In this document: piece after piece, positions 53,330 to 60,518 of the stretch
How positions within the stretch are numbered: the first letter of the stretch is position 1
Layout of the letters: each line of letters starts with the position of its first letter
Assembly (NCBI RefSeq): GCF_001641615.1
Contig: NZ_LRRU01000002.1
Location: forward strand, 1-64,000
DNA length: 64,000 bases
Direction of reading: 5' to 3'
From: Pseudoalteromonas gelatinilytica
GTDB taxonomy: Bacteria; Pseudomonadota; Gammaproteobacteria; Enterobacterales; Alteromonadaceae
Position numbers and translations under genes: made by a program
Notes under the pieces: model-generated
The model's database searches: none
What the model saw: only the letters and a program-made list of their open reading frames with translations
What the model was told of the DNA's origin: nothing

Positions 53330-53683
53330 CTATTTGTCGTTTGCTACTTTTTCATCAAACCAAACATGTTCTTGCTCTCCACCCAGCATGAATCGATAAC
53401 CAGGTGGCAAAGCCATATAAATAGCTACTTCAGGTCTATATTTTACAATATGAGTAAAGTGAACCGTTTTTAAACTCGAAATATCTCCATTATATTCGTC
53501 AGTGGTTAACCACCAACCGCTCATATGGTCCGGTGAAGGGTAACGAACTCCTTCTAAAGGCAGCCCCTCATATACACCGTCAGATATTACTACCATTTGC
53601 TCCTCGTCAACTAGTGTATATTGTGCACTATAGTGTTCACAACACTTCTGTTGAACTTCTAGCAGATGAGTTATTCCTTTCAT
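53330..53683 (-). CDS. Imm33-like immunity protein, copy A
   Basis: The protein (117 residues from ATG 53683) has GLPLEGVRYPSPDHMSGWWL near residue 45, [24 protein letters not shown] and HVWFDEK at the end. The pattern, GW(W/Y) then a P-E/D-x-x-x-Y/[11 protein letters not shown]6-VWFDE block, is that of Imm33-type immunity proteins as I remember them. The neighbouring gene at 53790 is a paralogue. No toxin gene is near. The start is uncertain: a TTG at 53704 extends it by seven residues and neither has a clear ribosome site. Confidence 0.68.
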   Translation of the reverse strand: MKGITHLLEVQQKCCEHYSAQYTLVDEEQMVVISDGVYEGLPLEGVRYPSPDHMSGWWLTTDEYNGDISSLKTVHFTHIVKYRPEVAIYMALPPGYRFMLGGEQEHVWFDEKVANDK

Positions 53684-53789
53684 CTTAAATTGGATACCAC
53701 ACAATTAATTAATCTATCGAGAATATCATCAAAGTTGAAAACAACAAAAAGCCCCCGCGAGTATGAAGCTTAGAATTCAAACTATGTCG

Positions 53790-54137
53790 TCAAATATTTA
53801 ATAAAGACTCATCAAACCAAACATCAACATAATCTCCAGCGATTAAAAACCTATAACCCGGAGGTAGCGCAAGAAATTTTTTGATATCAGGACACCACTC
53901 ACCTAAATGAGCAACATGAAGAGGAACGAAAAAATCAGGTTCTTCAGAAAACTCATCTCCCCCCCAAATGTACCAACCTGTTGTATCTCCTTCAGGGGAG
54001 TGTCTTAGTCCATTAATAGGAGTAACCCCTTGCTTGACGTTACGAGAAATACCAACTTTCATATCTTCGGGAGATGATACAAAGTCAGCATTAAATTCAT
54101 TACATACCAATCTTTGAATTTTTGTAATTTCAGTCAT
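53790..54137 (-). CDS. Imm33-like immunity protein, copy B
   Basis: The 115-residue protein shows [20 protein letters not shown] near residue 42, then [25 protein letters not shown] and DVWFDESLL at the end. It shares the LPPGYRF and VWFDE signature and spacing with copy A but little else, so the duplication is old. Such proteins neutralise toxins of polymorphic or contact-dependent systems; here they occur without one. A terminator-like hairpin with T run follows on the minus strand (about 53750-53775). Confidence 0.75.
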   Translation of the reverse strand: MTEITKIQRLVCNEFNADFVSSPEDMKVGISRNVKQGVTPINGLRHSPEGDTTGWYIWGGDEFSEEPDFFVPLHVAHLGEWCPDIKKFLALPPGYRFLIAGDYVDVWFDESLLNI

Positions 54138-54169
54138 TAAAAATCATGCACCTTTTACTGCGCTTCAAA

Positions 54170-54215
54170 CACATGGGAGCAGGTTTTGCTTTTTGTCACT
54201 ACCTCACCCATGCCA
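54170..54215. repeat. intergenic repeat R, partial copy 3
   Basis: ACACATGGG, then GGTTTTGCTTTTTGTCACTA and CCTCACCCATG match the first 45 bp of repeat R copy 1 (ACACATGGGCTTTTGC... CACTACCTCGCACATGG). It lies directly upstream of Imm33-like copy B, as copies 1 and 2 lie upstream of their genes. Confidence 0.7.
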
Positions 54216-54290
54216 GCAAGCGGTTCTTTTCATTGAGCCGCTTAGCCAGTTTTGAAAACAAAATCCAAGCCACCACAGCTAGAAAAAACA

Positions 54291-54318
54291 AAGCCCCGCG
54301 AGTGCGAGGCTTTGGATT
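54291..54318 (-). terminator. terminator of the HEAT-like gene
   Basis: On the minus strand AAAGCCTCGCA, ACTC and GCGGGGCTTT form a stem with one mismatch, followed by GTTTTTT. Related hairpins with the same CGCGAGT core lie behind the Imm33-like genes. Confidence 0.7.
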
Positions 54319-54329
54319 TAAATCTCTGA

Positions 54330-54977
54330 TCAACCTAATGAAGCTAAAAGTTCATCATATTTAGATAGTACAGATCTAAAATCATTAGGATTTACAATTT
54401 TATCTAGTTTCTCTTTTATCACAGGGATATCCTCTTCTCGGATTCCCTCTGCTAATAAGTTTAAAATAGCGCACCTATCTCGATAATCTCTGGAGTCAGA
54501 ATAGCAAACTAATAGGTTCCCAATTGAGTATGTTGGATCAAGTTTATATAACGCATAGTGAATACTTAAAACAGTTCCACTCTTAAGCTGCTTATCTTTT
54601 AACTTATTAATCAAAAGTTTAATAACTTTTTCATTTTTAGAATTTAGCTCAGCTAGACTAATTACACATGAATCAACGACATAATGGCTTGGGTCATCTA
54701 ATAATTCGCAAATCTTTTCTAAATTATCAAGTAAATCAAATTCAGCGAGAAATTCTATACAATCAGAGCGAATAAGTTCATCGCTATCTAATAATCCTCT
54801 GTTAAAAATATTTTTAATTTCTTCGGTATACTCAAAGCATGCCAATTTAGAAAATGATCTTTGTCTTATTTCACTATCATCAGATAATACACCTTTTTTA
54901 AGCTTATCAAATGATTGTGGGGTTTCATCACTAATAACTTCTATATCATCCATATAAACGTTCAGTATATTAGTCAT
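54330..54977 (-). CDS. HEAT-repeat-like hypothetical protein
   Basis: This 215-residue acidic protein is built of paired helices of about 30 residues: SDDSEIRQRSFSKLACFEY, LDSDELIRSDCIEFLAEFD, LLDDPSHYVVDSCVISLAEL and RDYRDRCAILNLLAEGI follow the HEAT/ARM rhythm. No signal peptide. ATG 54977 follows GGAG. It stands inside the immunity-like block; several HEAT-like proteins act as immunity proteins, so that role is plausible but unproven. Confidence 0.68.
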   Translation of the reverse strand: MTNILNVYMDDIEVISDETPQSFDKLKKGVLSDDSEIRQRSFSKLACFEYTEEIKNIFNRGLLDSDELIRSDCIEFLAEFDLLDNLEKICELLDDPSHYVVDSCVISLAELNSKNEKVIKLLINKLKDKQLKSGTVLSIHYALYKLDPTYSIGNLLVCYSDSRDYRDRCAILNLLAEGIREEDIPVIKEKLDKIVNPNDFRSVLSKYDELLASLG

Positions 54978-55000
54978 ATCATTTTACTCCAGAGCTCATA

Positions 55001-55145
55001 GTGTCAGGTCTTTCTTTTTGCCACTACCTCGTCCATGGCATCAGAAAATAATTTAGCTTAACTCCAATGATTTTATTTAACTACTTATCGCCAATCATAT
55101 GCATGAAAAATAAATGGGTAACCTTATAGTTGTCTAGTTTAGGGG
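55001..55145. repeat. intergenic repeat R, copy 2
   Basis: This is the second full copy of the repeat described at 53073, upstream of the HEAT-like gene. It leads into the longest CTAGGTG heptamer array. Confidence 0.85.
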
Positions 55146-55236
55146 CTAGGTGCTAGGTGCTAGGTGCTAGGTGCTAGGTGCTAGGTGCTAGGTGCTAGGC
55201 GCTAGGTGCTAGGTGCTAGGTGCTAGGTGCTAGGTG
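55146..55236. repeat. heptamer tandem array (CTAGGTG x13)
   Basis: Thirteen units in perfect register over 91 bp: twelve CTAGGTG and one CTAGGCG (the eighth). It sits between repeat R copy 2 and the 3' end of the secreted HEAT-like gene. Confidence 0.95.
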
Positions 55237-55275
55237 CTACCAGCATAGTTCGACTTTTTATGAATGCGATAGATT

Positions 55276-55962
55276 TTATTCAGCGCACTTATCATCACTG
55301 ACTCGTATGAAACTAAGCTCTTCCTTAATCTGCTGCTTTAGAGAATCATTGGAGACTTTTTGTATATTAGTCCTAAGCATTTCTAGCGCGTAATCACCTT
55401 CAACAAGCAAAAGAGAGCTTAATGCAGAAGATCCAACAAAGGTATTTTGATTGTTAATCAATAGCTCAATCAACATATCAACATCTTCACGTTCGCCTAA
55501 TAACCCGAGCCCACTGATTGCAGAATCCTTTAAAACATTCTCATCCGAGTTAATCATTTTAATGATGTACTTACGAGCACGGCTTTTATTCACGTTAGCA
55601 TCAAAGCATCTATTCTTAAGGTTTAACCTCCACGTTAGAGAAGATAAGCGAATTAAGTTGTCATTTAGTAAGTGCTTTTGACTAGTATTATTCCAAATAT
55701 CATTCAAAACCGTGTTGTATATTTCTGGATTAAACCCTCGACTAGACCAACCGATTGATATTAAGTTTGCAACTGAAAATACAGCAGCCCTATAACGTGT
55801 ATTCCAGTAAGAACCAAGCTCTATATTTTGCACTGAGCTATCTGCTTTCAATATCGCTTTTTCCAAACCTGATGGCCACTGCCAACTAACATCATCAGCG
55901 TGCGAATGAAATGTAATCACCAGTAGAAAAGAAAGTACTAAGTAAGCTTTAAAGCTGTTCAT
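55276..55962 (-). CDS. exported HEAT-like hypothetical protein
   Basis: The product (228 residues from ATG 55962) begins MNSFKAYLVLSFLLVITFHSHADDVSW, a clear signal peptide. The C-terminal half (about 120-215) has two HEAT-like helical pairs (DENVLKDSAISGLGLLGERED; SSALSSLLLVEGDYALEML). Two cysteines (LKNRCFDA; DDKCAE at the end) could pair in the periplasm. The frame extends to 56016 without a ribosome site. I do not recognise it further. Its export distinguishes it from the cytoplasmic HEAT-like neighbour. Confidence 0.65.
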   Translation of the reverse strand: MNSFKAYLVLSFLLVITFHSHADDVSWQWPSGLEKAILKADSSVQNIELGSYWNTRYRAAVFSVANLISIGWSSRGFNPEIYNTVLNDIWNNTSQKHLLNDNLIRLSSLTWRLNLKNRCFDANVNKSRARKYIIKMINSDENVLKDSAISGLGLLGEREDVDMLIELLINNQNTFVGSSALSSLLLVEGDYALEMLRTNIQKVSNDSLKQQIKEELSFIRVSDDKCAE

Positions 55963-56105
55963 AGAATAATAAACTCGTTTCTGAGGTATCAATCGGAGTA
56001 ATAAATTCATCTTCATATTCTGGATAAAATTTATATACTTTATTCATCTATTACTCAATTAACAACAACCACGCGCTGAAGCACGACCTACAAGCAAGTG
56101 CTACC

Positions 56106-56217
56106 CTAGAACCTAGTTCCTAGTTCCTAGAGCCTAGCTCCTATGCCCTAACCACTAACACCTTTCCCCTTGCAACTCGCAACTAGTAACTAGTAACTAG
56201 TAACTAGTAACTCAACA
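56106..56217. repeat. heptamer tandem array (CTAGTTC/CTAGTAA, mixed)
   Basis: Sixteen consecutive 7-bp units begin with CT: CTAGAAC, CTAGTTC twice, CTAGAGC, CTAGCTC, CTATGCC, CTAACCA, CTAACAC, CTTTCCC, CTTGCAA, CTCGCAA, four CTAGTAA and CTCAACA. It reaches into the stop codon of the YhiN-type gene. It mixes words seen in the other arrays. Confidence 0.9.
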
Positions 56218-57396
56218 ATACTGCCCTGCTGCAAAGCCGCAGCTCCAGGCGTATTGGAAGTTGTAGCCGCCTAGCCAACCGGTGACGTCGGTGACTTCGC
56301 CGATGAAATAGAGGCCCGGTGACTTTTTCGCTTCGAAGGTTTTAGAGCTTAACTCGTCGGTGTCTACACCGCCAAGCGTGACTTCGGCGGTTCTGTAACC
56401 CTCTGTGCCGTTTGGCTTAATTTGCCAATTGTGAATGTAGTCATGTAACGCGTCGATTTGCGCATGGCTTAGCTGGTTTACATTACAATCAGGGATCGCT
56501 TTAGTATCGTGCAGCATTTCAACAAAACGCTTTGGTAAAATGGTCGCTAGGGTATTTTTCAGTGACTTTTGCCCTTGGCTTTGACGCCACTGCTCAAGCT
56601 GCTGTTTTAAATCGAGCTCGGGTAACAAGTTGATATACACAGTTTGCCCTGCACGCCAAAAAGAGCTGATTTGTAAAATAGCTGGGCCCGAAAGGCCGCG
56701 GTGAGTAAACAAGATGTTTTCTTTAAACTGGGTGCCATCTTCACTGGTAACCAGGCAAGGAATACTGATCCCCGATAACCCATCAAAGCGATCTTTATCG
56801 TGCTGGTGTAACGTAAATGGCACTAATGCCGCCATGGTTGGCAGCACTGTTAAACCAAATTGCTCGGCAATTTTATAACCAATTGGTGATGCACCGAGCT
56901 TAGGCATGGTTAATCCGCCCGATGCGACAACTAACGACTCACATTGAAAGCTGTTTTGCTCAGTAATAACTTCATAGCCCGCATCGGTTTTTGTCACGCT
57001 GAGTACTTCGTTACGCAGCGCTATGTTAACACCCGCCCACTCACACTCAGTTAAAAGAATGTCGACGATATCTTGTGCGCTGTTATCACAAAATAATTGG
57101 CCCAACGTTTTATGGTGATAGGCCAAGCCGTGACGGTCCACCAGCTCTATAAAGTCATGCTGGGTAAAACGACTTAAACACGATTTTACAAAGTGAGGAT
57201 TACCACACAAGTAGTTGTCTGGGCTTGCGTTTTCATTGGTGAAGTTACAACGCCCACCGCCGCTGATTAATATTTTACGGCCCGGCTTTTTGCCCATATC
57301 AAGCACAGTAACATTGCGACCACGGTAGCCTGCTTGTGCAGCACACATCAATCCTGCGGCACCGGCGCCAATCACAATAACATCTACTTGGGTCAT
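56212..57396 (-). CDS. YhiN/HI0933-family flavoprotein
   Basis: This 394-residue FAD-dependent protein has a dinucleotide fold (DVIVIGAGAAGLMCAAQAGYRG), GRKILISGGGRCNFTNEN near residue 38, LVVASGGLTMPKLGASPIGY near residue 155 and a C-terminal GLYFIGEVTDVTGWLGGYNFQYAW. It matches the HI0933/YhiN group of NAD(P)/FAD-dependent oxidoreductases whose substrate is unknown. Its stop codon lies in a heptamer array. A 16-bp palindrome lies 52 bases upstream. Confidence 0.88.
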   Translation of the reverse strand: MTQVDVIVIGAGAAGLMCAAQAGYRGRNVTVLDMGKKPGRKILISGGGRCNFTNENASPDNYLCGNPHFVKSCLSRFTQHDFIELVDRHGLAYHHKTLGQLFCDNSAQDIVDILLTECEWAGVNIALRNEVLSVTKTDAGYEVITEQNSFQCESLVVASGGLTMPKLGASPIGYKIAEQFGLTVLPTMAALVPFTLHQHDKDRFDGLSGISIPCLVTSEDGTQFKENILFTHRGLSGPAILQISSFWRAGQTVYINLLPELDLKQQLEQWRQSQGQKSLKNTLATILPKRFVEMLHDTKAIPDCNVNQLSHAQIDALHDYIHNWQIKPNGTEGYRTAEVTLGGVDTDELSSKTFEAKKSPGLYFIGEVTDVTGWLGGYNFQYAWSCGFAAGQYC

Positions 57397-57447
57397 TACT
57401 CATACTCACTAAAAAAATTTAGCTGATTATAACAAGTTATTGTCGCT

Positions 57448-57463
57448 GCTGTGTTAACACAGC
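57448..57463. promoter_or_regulatory. 16-bp perfect palindrome in the yhiN-protease spacer
   Basis: GCTGTGTTAACACAGC is a perfect inverted repeat without spacer, near the yhiN-type start and 256 bases before the protease. It may be an operator for a dimeric regulator. The rest of the 323-bp spacer (57397-57719) is AT-rich; ACGATATTTT and AAAATATCGT (about 57628 and 57680) could form a leader stem for the protease. No gene is seen. Confidence 0.45.
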
Positions 57464-57719
57464 GGTGTTTTTACAAAAAAGATAAAACCAAAAAACGAAA
57501 TAAAGTAAAAACTCAAAACCGTAAAATTATAACTTTATTATGAGAAATGCGTAGAAAAACACCATTAAAAGACTAGTTTAGACGTCTATACATTTAGTTA
57601 TAACCAAAATAGAGACAACCATAATAAAACGATATTTTAACTAAATTTACATTTATTTTACCTTTGTCCCCCTTCGCGAAAAATATCGTGGAGATTTACA
57701 TAACAATCTAGGGATCATT

Positions 57720-59852
57720 ATGACAACTAACAACAACTTGAAGAAGTGCGCAATTGCACTGAGCTTGACTGCGTTGTTTGGGACGACGGCAGCAATGGCT
57801 ACTCCAAACCAACTAATGTCACCATCTATGCAGGAAACTGCGGCGAAATTACAAGGCCAAGAAGGCTTTGGTACACAATTCATCATCAAGTATAAAAACA
57901 ACAGTGATGAAATGATGACAATGTCGGCAGCAGAACAAACGCCGACTATGATGAGCAAAAAAGCAAAAGGCTTTGTTAAAAACTTCACCAGCAAAAAAGG
58001 TAAAGTAAAAGCACAATACGTTCGTGCAATGGCGATGAATAATCACCACGTAATGCGTGCTGATAAAAAACTTTCTGCTGAAGAAGCACAAGAATTCATG
58101 CAAGAGATGGTTGCAACAGGTAACGTTGAATACATCGAAATCGACCAAATGTTAAAGCCATTTGCAACGCCTAACGACCCTCGTTATGACGACCAATGGC
58201 ACTACTACGAGCAAGCGGGTGGTCTTAACCTTCCTACTGCGTGGGATACAGCAACGGGTAGCGGTGTGGTTGTTGCGGTACTTGATACAGGTTACCGCCC
58301 ACATATTGATTTAAATGCCAACATTCTTCCTGGCTATGACATGATCTCTAACGTGTCTGTAGCTAACGATGGGGGTGGTCGTGATAGCGATGCTCGCGAT
58401 CCGGGTGATGCAATCAGCGCTAACGAATGTGGTTACACACATGGTGCGCAAAGCTCAAGCTGGCACGGTACGCACGTTGCGGGTACTGTTGCGGCAGTGA
58501 CTAACAACGGTGAAGGTGTTGCCGGTGTTGCTTACGATGCGAAAGTAGTTCCTGTACGTGTACTTGGTAAATGTGGTGGTTTAACTTCTGATATCGCTGA
58601 CGGTATTATCTGGGCTTCAGGTGGTTCGGTTTCTGGCGTACCAGCAAATGCTAACCCTGCAGATGTTATCAACATGAGTTTAGGTGGTAGCGGTTCATGT
58701 AGCTCTACAACACAAAGCGCTATCAACCAAGCACGTAACAACGGCACTGTGATCGTAATCGCTGCGGGTAACGATAACGATAACTCTGCAAACTACAACC
58801 CAGGTAACTGTAATGGTGTTGTAAACGTTGCATCTGTTGGTCGTAACGGTGGTCGTGCTTATTACTCAAACTACGGTAGCAACATTGACGTTGCAGCACC
58901 GGGTGGCGCACAAAGCTTTGCGAATGACTCTGAAGGTGTGTTATCAACACACAACTCAGGCTCTACAAGCCCAAGCAGCGATTCATATCACTACTCGCAA
59001 GGTACGTCGATGGCAGCACCACATGTTGCGGGTGTAGCAGCGCTAATCAAGCAAGCTAAACCATCTGCAACGCCAGATGAGATCGAAAGCATCTTAAAAT
59101 CAACAACTCGTTCTTTCCCTGCAACATGTACAAGCTGTGGTACAGGTATTGTTGATGCAGCAGCCGCTGTGGCAGCAGCATCAGGCACAACACCACCACC
59201 AACAGGCAATGTGTTAGAAGATGGCCAAGCACTAACAGGTTTAAGTGGCTCTGCTAGCAGCCAAACTTTCTACACAATGGAAGTGCCAACAGGTGCAACT
59301 AACGTAACCTTCACAATGAGTGGCGGTACAGGTGATGCTGACCTTTACGTTCGTGCAGGTAGCGCACCTACAACGTCAACCTATGATTGTCGTCCGTATA
59401 AAGGTGGTAACAACGAAGTATGTTCTATCGATAACCCAACAGCAGGTACTTACCATGTAATGCTGAATGGTTACTCTGCATACTCAGGTGTTAGCCTAGT
59501 GGGTGATTTAACAGTGTCTGGCGGTGGTTCAGGCTCAGGTTCACCACAAGCAGGTGGCGGCACTGTAACTGATATCTCTGCAAGTGCTGGTCAGTGGAAA
59601 CACTACACGCTAGAAGTACCAGCAGGTATGGCAAGCTTCACTGTTACGACGTCTGGTGGTTCGGGTGATGCTGACTTATTCGTTAAGTTTGGTAGCCAAC
59701 CAACGTCATCTAGCTATGACTGTCGTCCGTACAAAAACGGTAACGCAGAAACATGTACATTCAGTAATCCACAAGCAGGTACGTGGCACTTAAGCTTAAA
59801 TGCTTACCGTACTTTCTCTGGTGTAACATTGGATGCACAGTATCAACCTTAA
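57720..59852 (+). CDS. secreted subtilisin-like serine protease with two PPC domains
   Basis: This 710-residue extracellular protease has a signal peptide (about 1-27), an I9-like propeptide (about 50-140), an S8 domain with Asp in VVAVLDTGY (about 180), His in SWHGTHVAGTVAA (about 250) and Ser in GTSMAAPHVAGVAAL (about 430), and two PPC domains (about 497-595 and 610-705) with the repeated GDADLYVR/GDADLFVK and SYDCRPYK signatures. Cysteines suggest disulfides. PPC domains are removed or bind substrate in relatives from Pseudoalteromonas and Alteromonas. AGGGA precedes ATG 57720. Confidence 0.94.
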   Translation: MTTNNNLKKCAIALSLTALFGTTAAMATPNQLMSPSMQETAAKLQGQEGFGTQFIIKYKNNSDEMMTMSAAEQTPTMMSKKAKGFVKNFTSKKGKVKAQYVRAMAMNNHHVMRADKKLSAEEAQEFMQEMVATGNVEYIEIDQMLKPFATPNDPRYDDQWHYYEQAGGLNLPTAWDTATGSGVVVAVLDTGYRPHIDLNANILPGYDMISNVSVANDGGGRDSDARDPGDAISANECGYTHGAQSSSWHGTHVAGTVAAVTNNGEGVAGVAYDAKVVPVRVLGKCGGLTSDIADGIIWASGGSVSGVPANANPADVINMSLGGSGSCSSTTQSAINQARNNGTVIVIAAGNDNDNSANYNPGNCNGVVNVASVGRNGGRAYYSNYGSNIDVAAPGGAQSFANDSEGVLSTHNSGSTSPSSDSYHYSQGTSMAAPHVAGVAALIKQAKPSATPDEIESILKSTTRSFPATCTSCGTGIVDAAAAVAAASGTTPPPTGNVLEDGQALTGLSGSASSQTFYTMEVPTGATNVTFTMSGGTGDADLYVRAGSAPTTSTYDCRPYKGGNNEVCSIDNPTAGTYHVMLNGYSAYSGVSLVGDLTVSGGGSGSGSPQAGGGTVTDISASAGQWKHYTLEVPAGMASFTVTTSGGSGDADLFVKFGSQPTSSSYDCRPYKNGNAETCTFSNPQAGTWHLSLNAYRTFSGVTLDAQYQP

Positions 59853-59887
59853 TAGTTGATCTCCCCAGTATCCCCCTGGGACTTTTC

Positions 59888-59912
59888 AGCCGGACTTACG
59901 TCCGGCTTTTTT
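59888..59912 (+). terminator. terminator after the protease
   Basis: AGCCGGAC and GTCCGGCT pair around TTAC, followed by five T residues. It lies 35 bases beyond the protease stop. Confidence 0.9.
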
Positions 59913-59939
59913 GTACTAATATCAAATAGCGAATTGATA

Positions 59940-60413
59940 TTAAAGCTTTTCAAGAACAGCTTCAGCGCGGCTTACTACAAACTCTTTGTCTTGTTCAACA
60001 AACAGCCCTGTTACCGTTTGGTTTTCAACGATCATCGCATAACGCTTTGAACGTACGCCACCAAAACCAGCGGTGTCTTTATCTAAACCAAGTGCTTTAG
60101 TAAAGCTTGCATCACCATCAGCTAACATACGAATATGCTCTGCGTTATGAGCTTCACCCCATGCTTTCATTACAAATGCATCGTTCACCGATACACAGTA
60201 AATTGCATCAACGCCTTTAGCGGTAATTTTATCGGCTAGCGTAATAAACTCAGGTAAGTGAGCGTTTGAACAGGTTGGCGTAAATGCACCAGGCACCGCA
60301 AATAACACTACTTTTTTATCTGCAAATAATGCCTCTGTTGATAGTGTTTGCATGCCCTCACTGGTTAATTCGCTAAGGGTTGCTGCAGGTAAATTTTGGC
60401 CTTGTTCGATCAT
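59940..60413 (-). CDS. peroxiredoxin (Prx5 type)
   Basis: This 157-residue thiol peroxidase has the peroxidatic cysteine in PGAFTPTCSNAHLPEF near residue 48, the family's CVSVNDAFVMKAWG segment and LGLRS-like GGVRSKRYAMIV. It matches the atypical 2-Cys Prx5/AhpC-TSA group that reduces hydroperoxides with glutathione or glutaredoxin. The start is ATG 60413 behind AAGGA; the frame extends to 60491 without support. It lies near the secreted protease but is not cotranscribed with it. Confidence 0.9.
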   Translation of the reverse strand: MIEQGQNLPAATLSELTSEGMQTLSTEALFADKKVVLFAVPGAFTPTCSNAHLPEFITLADKITAKGVDAIYCVSVNDAFVMKAWGEAHNAEHIRMLADGDASFTKALGLDKDTAGFGGVRSKRYAMIVENQTVTGLFVEQDKEFVVSRAEAVLEKL

Positions 60414-60518
60414 TGTAATTCCTTGAAAGAAAATAAGAGTACAGAGTATATACCCAAAAAATTGAATACCGCATGATTTAAGGGCAAACAATGCAAACCA
60501 TTGCTCGCCCTTGAAGAG

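Noticed and set aside
53222..53473. 83-codon plus-strand frame over the Imm33-like gene
   Set aside because: It starts in the repeat spacer and is antisense to the end of the Imm33-like gene; no ribosome site.
52600..56220. Integron gene-cassette array with attC sites
   Set aside because: Small genes separated by repeats look cassette-like, but no integrase is in the window and the core GTTRRRY/RYYYAAC attC boxes are not found in the spacers; the repeated parts are R and heptamers instead.
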